Made by a program: the position numbers and the translations under genes. From Planctomycetota bacterium (GTDB lineage Bacteria > Planctomycetota > UBA1135 > UBA2386), in assembly GCA_016713175.1 (NCBI GenBank), contig JADJPQ010000012.1, positions 1 through 64,000 on the forward strand: DNA of 64,000 bases. Direction: 5' to 3'. Below are positions 52,824 through 62,132 of the stretch, piece by piece (position 1 is the first letter of the stretch; each line of letters starts with the position of its first letter). The notes beneath the pieces were generated by a model. That model did not search any database and had not been told where the DNA came from. It saw nothing but the letters and a program-made list of their open reading frames with translations.

Positions 52824-54443
52824 GTGCAATCCGCCATCACCACATTCACCGCCACGACCCTCACCTGCCTGCTCGCCGCGCAGAACCCCGCCGAACCGGA
52901 CCGCGACAACGACGGACTGTCGGACTTCGCCGAACAGCACAAGTATCGAACCGACCCCGGCCAGCGCGACAGCGATGGCGATGGCATCCCCGACGGCGAC
53001 TGGCGCGAACGCCGCGAATACCAATACACGGTGCGTGTCGTCGCCCAGGTCATGAAGCCGGTGACCCCGGCCTTCCTCGACGACGACTACCAGGACATCC
53101 GCGTGCTCGACGAAACCGCCGACCACGTCGAACTCGAAGTCATCCTCTACCCGTTCAACACCGTCGCCACCGCCATCGCCGCCGATCCGGACTGGCGGCA
53201 GAACGCCGCCCGCCATGCCGAGTGGCTGCGCCCGGGCCCGACCTCGGATTGGACGCCGCAACTGCGCCGCGAGCTGCTGCACGCCCTCGCACAGGCCGGC
53301 ATTGCTGCCGATCGTCTCGATGACAAGTCGCTCGTCGAACAGGCCTCGCGATGGCTGTGCCAGCACGCCAGGTACCACGACGGCTTCTCGACGTTCCTGA
53401 CCGCATTCGATGCGGCGGGCAAACCGTTCATTCCGGAGGAACTGCGGGCCGCCGTCGACCGCGAGCGACTCGCCGACGACCTGACACTCGAACAGCAGTG
53501 GCAGCGCGAACTGAGCGCCACCGGCATGTTCGAGCACGCCGTCCGCGGCAGCTGTTCGTCGTCGGCGATCTACCTCAGCGGCTGTCTGCGCGCGCTGGGC
53601 ATGCCCACGCGCACGATCCTGTGCATCCCGATCGTCGACGCCAGCGACGACGCCGAACTGCACCTGCTGCAGCGCGGCCTGACCCACCGCGGCATCGCCC
53701 GCCAGGTCCGCAGCGCGATCGACCGGATCCGCGGTTCCTGGTCGTCCCACACGTTCAACGAAGTGCTGGTCGGCGGGTCGCTGGCGCCGCCTGAACTACG
53801 ACCGGCTCGGCCAGGACATCCTCGATCCGGCGATGTTCGGCCTGATGATCCACGTCGCCACGTTCCATGACTGGGCCGATGCGCGCTGCCCGACACGATC
53901 GGGCGGCGCCAGGCCAGCCAACGGACCGACGACATCTTCGGTGGTCGCAACCTGCATCGACGATCTGCTGCGCGACGAGTTCGGTCCGCATTGCCGGATC
54001 GAGAACCCCGAAATCGCGTTGCCGAGCGGCCGCATCACCAAGGTCTGGTGGTTCGATGATCCCGCGCTACGCGACGATGTCCGCAATTGGTGCGCGCAGA
54101 ACGAAGTGTTCGGTCTCATCGCCCGCGTCGATGGCATCGCCGAGGGCGACCTGCTGCCCGAGTTCCTCGACAACGCCGACCTGCGCGTGGACCTGGAAGC
54201 CGAAGGCCACCCGACACTCGGCACCGCGGTCCAACCCGGGGCGTGGTGGCGTGATCGCAGCGATGGCCATGCCTGGCTCGTGCTGCCATTCGGCGCCGCG
54301 GACCGGCGGGACCTGGTGCCGGGAGCCGCGTACGCCTGCGCCCGCGCAACACCGGCAGCGCGAAGTGGGTCATCGCCGACGACCTCGTCATCACGCGCCG
54401 GGACAAAAGGTCTGACGGTCCGCCGACAATGTCCTTGCGGTGA
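52824..54443 (+). CDS. Exported transglutaminase-like protein with calcium-binding repeat, frameshifted
   Basis: The start GTG at 52,824 precedes a signal (ITTFTATTLTCLLAAQ). A thrombospondin-type-3-like calcium loop follows (DRDNDGLSDFAEQH; RDSDGDGIPDGD). The transglutaminase-like core has Cys in AVRGSCSSSAIYLSGCLRAL and His in SSHTFNEVLVGG. The frame breaks at about 53,780, 53,888, 53,955 and 54,330, and the coherent text (NYDRLGQDILDPAMFGLMIH; DLLRDEFGPHCRIENPEIAL; RNTGSAKWVIADDLVITRRD) jumps between frames. It ends at TGA 54,441-54,443. Four indels within 600 bp suggest poor consensus here. Confidence 0.72.
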
Positions 54444-54528
54444 ACGCCCTGCGGACCGCAGGTGGCGCCCGCAGCCGTTCGCGAGCATGCTTGGCTTGGC
54501 GCTCGAAACCGACGCCAGGACCGGAACC

Positions 54529-55725
54529 ATGCCCTTGCCCTCGTCGACGTCCATCATCACCCGCGTATCGTCGCTCTGGCTCCTTGCAGGCCTCAGCACC
54601 GCACCCGCCACCGCTCAAGGCCGTATCATCGTCATCGGCGACGAGTGGCTGCTCTCCGATCTCGCGTTCACCAACAACCCGTCCCAGAGCACCCAACTCG
54701 CGCAGAACATCGCCGGCTACTTCGCGAACAACCAGCCCGGCAACTTCCTGGTGCTGTCCAACATCAGCGCCATTCCCGGCTACGGCGCCCGCGGCGTCCA
54801 GGGCACCGCGCTCGCGACGGCGATGGCCGCGGCGGGGCACACCTGGACGATCAACCCATCGCTGCCGATCACGCTGGGCAACCTCAGTCCGTACGACGGC
54901 GTGTTCCTGGCCGGGACCATCGGCAGCGGTCCCACCAATGCCGCCGTGCTCGCGAACTACGTCAACAGCGGGGGCAGCGTGTTCGTGATGGCTGGCGTCG
55001 GCACCGGCTTCGCCGGCGCGGCATCCGAGGCGGCGGCGTGGAATCCGTTCCTCAACACGTTCGGGCTCGCGCTCGGCACCTCCTACTTCGCGACCGTGCC
55101 CACCGGTCTGATCCCGATTCCGGTCGCGCCGACGGGACATGCCCTCGGCCAGAGCCTGACCACCGTCAGTTGGGGCAATGGCCAGCTCACGCTCGACCTC
55201 GAGTCCGCCAACCCGAGCAACCAGGTCGCGGTCCGCGGCGACTTCACCGGCTTCGCGGCCCCGCAGGGCGTCTTCAACGACATCATCGCCACCTACAATC
55301 TCGGCACCGTCTCGCCGGTCTACGCCGTGTTCGGCAATGGCTGCGCCGGCAGCGCCGGCGTGCCGACCAACACCGCGTCGGCGCTGCCCCGCATCGGGCA
55401 GACGATGGTGGCGACGATCGGCCAGCTGCCGCCAGCGGGAGTCGCGATGTTCCTGCTCGGCTTCAGCCGCACCAACTCGGTCTTCGGCCCGCTGCCGCTG
55501 GCGCTTGGCGCCTATGGTGCACCCGGGTGCACGGGCTACGTCAGTTCGGATGCGGTCGATCTGCTGCTCGGCAGCGGCGGCGCCGCGAACTTCAACCTGG
55601 CGATCCCGGCGAGCCAGACCTACCTCGGGTTCCAGTTCTTCACCCAGGCGCTGGTGGTGGACCCGGGCTGGAACACGCTGGGTGCCGTGGTCTCCGACGC
55701 CGCGGCCGCGACCATCGGGAACTAG
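54529..55725 (+). CDS. Secreted protein with Planctomycetota-type C-terminal domain
   Basis: The protein is 398 aa, start ATG 54,529, with signal peptide (SSLWLLAGLSTAPATAQG). The N-terminal domain (about 25-255) has a GATase1/ThuA-like flavour (IGDEWLLSD; PYDGVFLAGTIGSG; VNSGGSVFVMAGVGTGF). The C-terminal domain (about 265-398; YAVFGNGCAGSAG; GAYGAPGCTGYVSSD; LGFQFFTQALVVDPGWN) is a type I have seen widely in secreted Planctomycetota proteins. Probably surface-associated or extracellular. Function unknown. Confidence 0.75.
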   Translation: MPLPSSTSIITRVSSLWLLAGLSTAPATAQGRIIVIGDEWLLSDLAFTNNPSQSTQLAQNIAGYFANNQPGNFLVLSNISAIPGYGARGVQGTALATAMAAAGHTWTINPSLPITLGNLSPYDGVFLAGTIGSGPTNAAVLANYVNSGGSVFVMAGVGTGFAGAASEAAAWNPFLNTFGLALGTSYFATVPTGLIPIPVAPTGHALGQSLTTVSWGNGQLTLDLESANPSNQVAVRGDFTGFAAPQGVFNDIIATYNLGTVSPVYAVFGNGCAGSAGVPTNTASALPRIGQTMVATIGQLPPAGVAMFLLGFSRTNSVFGPLPLALGAYGAPGCTGYVSSDAVDLLLGSGGAANFNLAIPASQTYLGFQFFTQALVVDPGWNTLGAVVSDAAAATIGN

Positions 55726-55828
55726 GCTCGGCTTCCACGCGGGCGGCCAGTGAACACGCCGGCCGCGGCTCCGAGCGCTGGCTCCGGCCCGCCGCGACCA
55801 GATCCTGGCGGTCGCGCGTCCTGCCGCC

Positions 55829-57441
55829 TCAGCCCTTGCCCGCCGGCTTCATCGGCAGCGCCGGCACCACCGCCTTCGACCGCGCCTGGCGTTTCTCGAG
55901 GTCCGCCGCCGCACGTTCGAGGATCGCGGCATCGACCTGGATCCCCGCCTTCGCCAGCGCCGCGTCGAGCAGCACTTCGCCCTCCAGGTAGCCATCGACC
56001 GTCGCCACCACCGTGCCGTCACGGCCGATCACGAACTGCTGCGGGATGCCACTGACCCCGTAGAGCGCGCGCGAGGCGCGCTCGGCGCGGCGTTCCTTGG
56101 CGTCATGGACGAACATCACGTCCGGGTACTCGGCGCCCTTCAGCCGCACGAACGACTCGAAGTCCTCACGACCATCGTTGGTGCACGACGCCAGGACCAC
56201 CACGCCCTGCGCCGCATACGCCTTCGCCACCTGCTGCACGTGCGGCAGCGCGGCTTTGCACGGGCCGCACCACGTCGCCCAGAAGTCGACCACGACGACC
56301 TTGCCGGCGAAGTCCGCGAGCCGCACCGTCTTGCCCGCGCGAGGTCCTGGCACGCGAACTCGGGAGCCTTGCTGCCGACCGGCAGCAGCGTCACCGGCGC
56401 CTCCGCCGGCCGTTCGGCCTTGCGCGCAAACGCCTCGTCGGTGGCCACCTCGCGCGGCATGTCCTTCGGCAGCAGCGATACGCCGGCGCGCAGCAGCAGG
56501 TTGCCGATGCCATCCCACATCTTGTCGCCGCGCAGGAACGACCCCATCACCGCGCCCTTGCCATCCTCGTCGACCGCCGTGAACGGCATCACCGCGAGCG
56601 TGGTCACGCCGAGAGCCTGATAGCGCAGCGCGATCTCCTGCAGCAACTGCCGGGGCGCACCACTCGCCGGCGTCATCGCCACGATCACGGGCTTGCCCGC
56701 GAACCGGTCCATGCCAAACTCCTTGCCGTCGGCATCGAGCAACGTGCAGGCCGGCAGCGGGTCGCCGTGTTGCAACCGCATGACGGCGGGAAAGAACGCC
56801 GGCGTCGGCCGGCGCGCGCGTTCGGCGGCCTCGCGAGCCAGCCGTTCGGCGACCGCCTTGACCTGCGCCTCGCCGGCCGTTGCCGTCGCGTCGTCGATGG
56901 CCACGCCGGCGCGTGCGAGCCCGGCCTCGAGCCGGCGATCGTCGGTTTCGAGCCCGAGGATGCCGAGCGCGATCTTGCCGTCCCTGCCGATCACGAACTT
57001 CGTCGGCAGGCCAGCCACGCGATAGTGCTTCTGCGACGCGCGGTCCTCGAACGTGTCGCTGTCGCGGTCGTTGGGATCACAGGTGAAGCGGAGGTCGGGG
57101 TACTTGCCGGCGTTGGCCTTGACCCATTCGTCGAACTTGCCGCGCGCGTCGCTGGTGCACACCGCCAACACCACCAGTTCGTCGCGATGCGCCGCCGCGA
57201 CTTCCTGCAGATGCGGCATCGAACCGATGCATGGCCCGCACCACGTGGCCCAGAAGTCGAGCACGACGATCTTGCCGGCGAAGTCCGCAAGCCGGACCGC
57301 CTGACCGTCGACCGTGTGGCTGACGAAGTCCGGGGCCGTCGTGCCGTCGGCCGGCGGCGGTGCCTGCGCCAGACCGGCGGCGAGCACGACCCAGGAAGCG
57401 AGAACCTGCGCAACCACGCGCAACGATATTGGAGCGACCAT
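55829..57441 (-). CDS. Exported three-domain thioredoxin-like (TlpA) protein, frameshifted
   Basis: The protein is about 537 aa, start ATG 57,441. Signal peptide (VVAQVLASWVVLAAGLAQA). Domain 1 is TlpA-like with redox-active C68-G-P-C71 (FWATWCGPC), domain 2 is a thioredoxin fold without CxxC (IVAMTPASGAPRQLLQEIA), and domain 3 is again TlpA-like with WCGPC (VVVDFWATWCGPCKAALPHV). The frame switches near 56,340, where two extra bases (GCGCGGGC instead of GCGGGC) would break an otherwise continuous protein. Likely a periplasmic disulfide reductase or thiol transfer protein. Confidence 0.8.
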
Positions 57442-57526
57442 CGCGGCCGCACGGTAACGGCAGTCGCGGCGGCGCACTGGCGCCATTCCGACACCGACGT
57501 AACTTCGTTGTCTGCGGCGACGATTG

Positions 57527-57550
57527 GTGACCGGCGGCGCCGCCGGTCAC
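57527..57550. terminator. 24-bp perfect palindrome at the end of the PNPOx gene
   Basis: GTGACCGGCGGC and its complement GCCGCCGGTCAC meet without a loop at 57,527-57,550 and overlap the PNPOx stop. On the minus strand it would form a strong hairpin between this operon and the TlpA gene. A protein-binding site is an alternative. Confidence 0.5.
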
Positions 57551-58158
57551 GGCGCCCGGCCGAAGGAATCCACTCGCGCTTGCAGTTCGGCGATGCGGGC
57601 CCGCAGCGGCGCCACCACGGATTCGACTTCCGCCATGGTGAAACGCGGGGTGATGAACTTCGGGCAGTTCCAATCGAAGGCATGCACGGTGATGCGCACG
57701 ATGCGTTCGACATCGGCCGCGTGCCCGCCGGGTGGCGCGCTGGCCGCGACGAGGTCGGCATGGGCCCGGGCGTCGAGCACCTCGGCGACGCCGAGGATCT
57801 TCAGCCGGGTCCGCGCCGCGTAGTCGATCGCGAACAGGCAGACGCGCGGGTTGCTGGCGACGCTGCCCACGGAGATGAGCTGGCGGTTGCCACCGTAATC
57901 GGCGAATACCAATTGCCGTGGCGTCGGCGCGGTCAGGAAACCCCGCGGTCCACCGCGGTGCTGCAGGTACGGCCAGCCCGAATCGGGGATGGTCGCCAGA
58001 TAGAACGAATCACGTGCCCGCAGGAATTCGATTTCGTCAACGGTCAGTTCATCGGGCCGGCTGGTGCTGCCCTGGTCGGGATAGGCGCGGCCGTAGTAGT
58101 GCCGCTGGGAGTCACGCACACCAGGCGTGAGCATCGTGCGCAAGAACTCGTTCGCCAT
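57547..58158 (-). CDS. Pyridoxamine 5'-phosphate oxidase-family flavoprotein
   Basis: This 203-aa protein starts MANEFLRTMLTPGVRDSQRH. The PNPOx split-barrel fold is visible: FYLATIPDSGWPYLQHRGGP, VFADYGGNRQLISVGSVASN and IDYAARTRLKILGVAEVLDA. Members bind FMN or F420 and reduce diverse substrates. Last gene of the AhpD-DsrE-PNPOx operon (37 bp after the DsrE stop). Confidence 0.88.
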   Translation of the reverse strand: MANEFLRTMLTPGVRDSQRHYYGRAYPDQGSTSRPDELTVDEIEFLRARDSFYLATIPDSGWPYLQHRGGPRGFLTAPTPRQLVFADYGGNRQLISVGSVASNPRVCLFAIDYAARTRLKILGVAEVLDARAHADLVAASAPPGGHAADVERIVRITVHAFDWNCPKFITPRFTMAEVESVVAPLRARIAELQARVDSFGRAP

Positions 58159-58195
58159 GGCGATTGCCGTCGGTGAAGGGTGGCGTGGGGTGCGG

Positions 58196-58564
58196 TCAGA
58201 ACACCAGTGTCTGCCAGCCCTCGGCCAGGTAGCGGCGCAGACTCGCGAGCCCGGACGTGCCTGCCAGCGCATGTTCCTTCAGCTTCGGAACACCCGCGGT
58301 CTGTACCCCGTCGGCGGCGCCGAACACGTCAGCGCAACCGCACGAGGCACCCCTCACCGCCGCATCGGCGTTGTAGATTCCATGCAGTGGATGGCCGAGC
58401 CTGGTCGCCTCGGCGGGCCAGCGGGTGCCGGGGCCGATGAAGACGATCTCGACCTCGTCCTTGTGCTGCAGGGCTTCGGCAGCCAGCGCGAACCCCTGGA
58501 AGGCGCGGCCAAGGCCGTCGTCGCCTGACTTCGGATCCGCCGTGATGGCAATGGCGAGTTTCAT
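58196..58564 (-). CDS. DsrE-family sulfur-carrier-like protein
   Basis: This 122-aa protein starts MKLAIAITADPKSGDDGLGR. It resembles small DsrE/DsrF-like proteins: FQGFALAAEALQHKDEVEIV, FIGPGTRWPAEA, and SCGCADVFGAADGV with two Cys as possible persulfide carriers. Cytoplasmic. Between AhpD and PNPOx genes on the same strand. Confidence 0.78.
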   Translation of the reverse strand: MKLAIAITADPKSGDDGLGRAFQGFALAAEALQHKDEVEIVFIGPGTRWPAEATRLGHPLHGIYNADAAVRGASCGCADVFGAADGVQTAGVPKLKEHALAGTSGLASLRRYLAEGWQTLVF

Positions 58565-58611
58565 GGTCGTTCTCCGGTCTGGGTGTGGGTGCTTCGGTTG
58601 TGGTGTGGGGT

Positions 58612-59187
58612 TCAGCTGGTGGTGCACGAGCCGGTTTCGCAGCCCGAGCCGGTGGCAGGCGCGACGACCGGGAAGTCGATCACCGTGTCGGCAACGTGGT
58701 TGACGTAGTTGGTCAGGATGTTGAGTGCGACATTGGCCGTCGTCTCGACGATCTCGGCGTTGCTGATGCCGGCGGCGCGCGCGGCCGCGAGATCGGCGTC
58801 GGGGATCACACCGCGGTTCACGGTGATGCTGCGGGCCAAGGCCAGGATCGCCCGGGTCTTCGGATTGGCGGCGGTTGCCTGTCGGGCCTGCTGGACGTCG
58901 TCGGTGGAAAGACCCACCATGCCACCGATCGCCGTGTGCGCGGCCAGGCAGTAGTCGCACAGATTGGCCGCCGCGACGGTCAGGGCGAGCTGTTCGCGGA
59001 CTTTGGCGTCCAGCGAACCGGCGGCGAGCGCGCCGGCGAACGCGAGGTAGCCGTCGAGGGCGGCAGGTGCGTTGCCGAGAACGCGCATCAGATTGGGCAC
59101 GCGACCAAGCTTCTTCTGCACGCTGTCGAGCAGGGTCTTCTGCTTGCCGGTGGCGGTCTCGGGAGCGATGGCGGGGAGTCGGGTCAT
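58612..59187 (-). CDS. AhpD-like carboxymuconolactone decarboxylase-family protein
   Basis: This 191-aa protein starts MTRLPAIAPETATGKQKTLL. The CMD motif has C77-D-Y-C80-x3-H84 (NLCDYCLAAH), the peroxidase-type redox site of AhpD. AhpD-type enzymes reduce peroxides with help of dihydrolipoamide. First gene of an operon with DsrE and PNPOx, and divergent from the sigma-54 activator. A candidate sigma-54 promoter is 56 bp upstream. Confidence 0.88.
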   Translation of the reverse strand: MTRLPAIAPETATGKQKTLLDSVQKKLGRVPNLMRVLGNAPAALDGYLAFAGALAAGSLDAKVREQLALTVAAANLCDYCLAAHTAIGGMVGLSTDDVQQARQATAANPKTRAILALARSITVNRGVIPDADLAAARAAGISNAEIVETTANVALNILTNYVNHVADTVIDFPVVAPATGSGCETGSCTTS

Positions 59188-59242
59188 GGCGGTTCTTCTT
59201 GGTTGGGTTGGCGCCGCGCTTGTTGGCGGCAATGGCATCCAG

Positions 59243-59258
59243 GTCAAACGCCGTGCCG
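59243..59258 (-). promoter_or_regulatory. Candidate sigma-54 promoter of the AhpD operon
   Basis: Minus-strand CGGCAC-GGCGT-TTGAC closely follows the -24/-12 consensus TGGCAC-N5-TTGCW, with GG at -24 intact and one mismatch in the -12 dinucleotide (GA for GC). It lies 56 bp upstream of the AhpD start. The gene for a sigma-54 activator reads in the opposite direction from 59,404. Confidence 0.45.
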
Positions 59259-59286
59259 CCAGCCGACAGGTCGGACAGATGTTCTT

Positions 59287-59392
59287 AATATGTTGTTTTA
59301 CAATATGTTATGATCACTACAAAGTGTTGACGACAGCTACTGGATTTCGTAATTTACGAGTTCTCGTGGTTTCAGTTACGGGATTTCGTAAT
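59287..59392. promoter_or_regulatory. Repeated activator-binding-site candidates upstream of AhpD operon
   Basis: An AT-rich patch (59,285-59,330) holds AATATGTT twice (59,287-59,294; 59,302-59,309). Next to the regulator start, GGATTTCGTAAT occurs twice (59,342-59,353; 59,381-59,392), each part of an inverted repeat of CGTAA/TTACG (59,348-59,358; 59,376-59,391). They lie 30-150 bp upstream of the sigma-54 element, the normal place for enhancer sites. Confidence 0.5.
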
Positions 59393-59403
59393 CTCCGGGT
59401 GAA

Positions 59404-61005
59404 GTGAACGTCCAGAGCTTGCCCCTCGTGATGGTCGCGGTCGCGCAGAACCTCTCGCTGCGCGAAGTGTTGCGAACGGTCGTCTCTGGGATCGCCGGCT
59501 GCCCCAATGTAGTCCTGGCGCGCATCTGGCTGTTCGGGCCCGGCGATCTGTGCTCGAGTTGCCGGTTCGCCGAGGCCTGCGCCGACCGGACCCGCTGCCT
59601 GCACCTGGAAGCGAGCGCTGGCAACCTCACCTCCCCCGGCGTGGACGCTGGCAATCTGCACGGCGGCTTTCGTCGTTTTCCGACCGGCCATCGCAAGATC
59701 GGTCGCGTCGCAGCCACCGGTGAGCCGATGTTGCTGCGCGACCTGACTGGCAGCGAACCTTGGATCGTCGATGCCGGGTGGTTCCGGGCCGAACAGATCC
59801 GTTCGTTCGCGGCACAGCCGCTGGTGTTCCGCGGCGAAGTGCTGGGTGTGCTGGCGGTGTTCGATCGGTTGTCGCTGACGTCGGACGACCTGCAGTGGCT
59901 GCGCGTGTTCGCCGACCACGCGGCGATCAGCATCGCGCACGCCCGTGCGTTCGAGGAGATCGAACGCTTGCGGGCGCGGCTGGCGGCCGAGAACGACTAC
60001 TTGCACGAGGAGTTCGAACGGCCACTGGCGACCGCGGCGTTGATCGCCGAGAGCGACGTGATGCGCCGTGGTGCAACAGGTCCGCATCGTGGCGCCGACC
60101 GACGCGACGGTGCTGGTGACCGGCGAAAGCGGCACGGGCAAAGTCGTGGCGCGCGCGATCCACGAGCAGAGTGCACGCCACGACCGGCCGCTGATCCGCG
60201 TCAACTGCGGCGCCGTGCCAGAGACGCTGTTCGAGAGCGAGTTCTTCGGCCACGTGCGCGGCTCGTTCACGGGGCGCTGAAAGACCGCGTCGGCCGGTTC
60301 GAGTTGGCCGACGGCGGCACGTTGTTCCTCGACGAAGTCGGCGAAATCCCGCTGGCGATGCAGAGCAAGCTGTTGCGCGTGGTGCAGGAACGCGAGTTCG
60401 AACGCGTCGGCGACGGCAAGACCCGGCGTGTCGACGTCCGCATCGTCGCCGCCACCAATCGCGACTTGCGGGCCGCAGTCGACGCCGGCGGCTTCCGGCA
60501 GGACCTCTACTACCGCCTCAGTGTGTTCCCGATCGAGCTGCCACCTCTGCGGCATCGCCGCGCCGACATCGCCCCATTGGCCGAGCACTTCCTGCGCCAT
60601 GGCGTGCGCCGGAACGCCATGGTCTTGCGGGCCGACGCGGCGGCGCTACGACAGCTCGAGGCGCATGACTGGCCGGGCAACGTTCGCGAACTGCAGAACG
60701 CGATCGAACGCGCGCGGATCGTCGCGGTCGATGGCAGACTCCGTTTCGACGCGCTCGGTCCGGCGACGAGCCGCGGCCCGGCACGTTCGCGCGCGAACGC
60801 AACGCCAGCGGCGACGCCGCCGGCCGGCAGCGTGAAGACGCGCGGCCAGCTACGCGAGGATGAACGTCGCAACCTTGAAGCCGCGCTCGCCGCCTGCGGC
60901 GGCAAGGTGTTCGGCAAAGGTGGTGCGGCGCAGCTGCTCGGCATGAAACCGACGACGCTCGCGTCGCGTCTGCGGGCGTTCGGCATCCAGCGTCGGCCTG
61001 GCTGA
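59404..61005 (+). CDS. Sigma-54-dependent activator with N-terminal GAF domain (NorR-like), double frameshift
   Basis: The start is GTG 59,404. The N-terminal GAF domain is at about 1-190; it has several Cys (GDLCSSCRFAEACADRTRC) that could sense redox or metal. The AAA+ domain: Walker A GESGTGK (frame 60,068-60,280) and GSFTGA (in place of GAFTGA), then GRFELADGGTLFLDEVGEIP (Walker B) and R-finger region. The C-terminal FIS-type HTH is AAQLLGMKPTTLASRLRAFG. The segment 60,065-60,280 lies in another frame than both flanks: two compensating indels. Architecture as in NorR. It likely activates the divergent AhpD-DsrE-PNPOx operon. Confidence 0.85.
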   Translation: MNVQSLPLVMVAVAQNLSLREVLRTVVSGIAGCPNVVLARIWLFGPGDLCSSCRFAEACADRTRCLHLEASAGNLTSPGVDAGNLHGGFRRFPTGHRKIGRVAATGEPMLLRDLTGSEPWIVDAGWFRAEQIRSFAAQPLVFRGEVLGVLAVFDRLSLTSDDLQWLRVFADHAAISIAHARAFEEIERLRARLAAENDYLHEEFERPLATAALIAESDVMRRGATGPHRGADRRDGAGDRRKRHGQSRGARDPRAECTPRPAADPRQLRRRARDAVRERVLRPRARLVHGALKDRVGRFELADGGTLFLDEVGEIPLAMQSKLLRVVQEREFERVGDGKTRRVDVRIVAATNRDLRAAVDAGGFRQDLYYRLSVFPIELPPLRHRRADIAPLAEHFLRHGVRRNAMVLRADAAALRQLEAHDWPGNVRELQNAIERARIVAVDGRLRFDALGPATSRGPARSRANATPAATPPAGSVKTRGQLREDERRNLEAALAACGGKVFGKGGAAQLLGMKPTTLASRLRAFGIQRRPG

Positions 61006-61073
61006 CGCGCCTCCGGGGTCGCCCGGGTTCGGTGATGCACGGTTTCGCCGGGTGGCGGCGGCGAGGTCAGCGA

Positions 61074-62099
61074 TCACGATCCCGCCGATTCGCCGCGCAT
61101 GCCGACGTCGTCGAAGCTCCGCACCCGACCGGTCCGGGTCGTCCCGAACACCGACGACCATTCTTCGCGCACGTGCGGCGACGCGGTCACCTGCGCCGGT
61201 TCGTAGTAGTTGACCAAAGCCGTCTCCTTGCCGATCGGCACCTGCTGCGCCTGCGCCAGCGCCGAGCGGATCTTCTCGCCGAACGTCGGGTGGACGGCGT
61301 TGCCGTGCGGGATCTTGGCGTAGACCGTGAACACGCGGTGGCCGGTCAGCACCTGGTGGCTCACGCAACGGCCGTCGACGAAGAAGATGTCGCCGGGGTC
61401 GACGTAGATCATGTGCCGCGGCGAGACCCGTTCGGTCGCGCGCTGGTTCCAGCCGCCATAGGCCCGTGTGGCCGCGCGCTTGAGGATCGTCTCGCCCGGC
61501 AGGTCCTTGGTGAGGCCCGCGACGAGCCGCTGGCCGCCGCGCGCCAGCAGATCGGACATCTGGTAGCTGGTGGCCCAGATGCGCGGCGCGCGATCGAGGT
61601 TGATGTACAGCCGGAACGCCTCGTGGCCGTCCGCGTCGGCATCGAGGTCGTAGTGCAGGTTCTCCATGCGCGTCTCGGAGCAGCGCATCAGCAGGTTCAC
61701 GAGTTCGGGCTTCACCGGCAGGATCGCGGCCAGCAGGTCGTTGGCGACCTGCTGCAGGATGCGGACCTGCTCGACGAAGTGCAGGAACGCGCGCTGGTCG
61801 CCGCCGAAACCATCGTTCAACACCATGTTGGCGGTGCGTCGGCGCGAGAAGTCCAGCAGGCGGGCTTCCTCGACCAGGCCGGCGACCTGCAGCTTCTTGA
61901 ACTCCCAGGTCTGCGGGAAACTCGTTGCCGAGGAACGCGAAATCCAGCGCCGACAGGTCGTAGCCGTGCACGACACCGAGGCGTTCGCCGAGGAAGTCCT
62001 GGAACGGCGCGTCCTGGCCCGGCGTGCGGGCGCGGATCCGATCCCAGGCGTGTTCGCGGGAAATGCTCGGGGGAGGCGTGAGTCCAGGAAGATGTCCAT
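61074..62099 (-). CDS. Putative 2-oxoglutarate/Fe(II)-dependent oxygenase-like protein, frameshifted
   Basis: The protein is about 341 aa, starting MDIFLD. The segment 62,083 to about 61,920 must be read in another frame (TPPPSISREHAWDRIRARTP; FLGERLGVVHGYDLSALDFA), then the first frame resumes (WEFKKLQVAGLVEEARLLDF). H-x-D in MENLHYDLDADADG and a distal His/Arg in DGRCVSHQVLTGHRVFTVYA suggest the iron and 2OG site of the double-stranded beta-helix family. 33 bp after the FkbM gene, so they are probably one operon acting on the same substrate. Two indels. Confidence 0.62.
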   Translation of the reverse strand: MDIFLDSRLPRAFPANTPGIGSAPARRARTRRSRTSSANASVSCTATTCRRWISRSSATSFPQTWEFKKLQVAGLVEEARLLDFSRRRTANMVLNDGFGGDQRAFLHFVEQVRILQQVANDLLAAILPVKPELVNLLMRCSETRMENLHYDLDADADGHEAFRLYINLDRAPRIWATSYQMSDLLARGGQRLVAGLTKDLPGETILKRAATRAYGGWNQRATERVSPRHMIYVDPGDIFFVDGRCVSHQVLTGHRVFTVYAKIPHGNAVHPTFGEKIRSALAQAQQVPIGKETALVNYYEPAQVTASPHVREEWSSVFGTTRTGRVRSFDDVGMRGESAGS

Positions 62100-62132
62100 C
62101 GTCGACTCCTTGCTGGTCCGGCGGGGCCCTGT

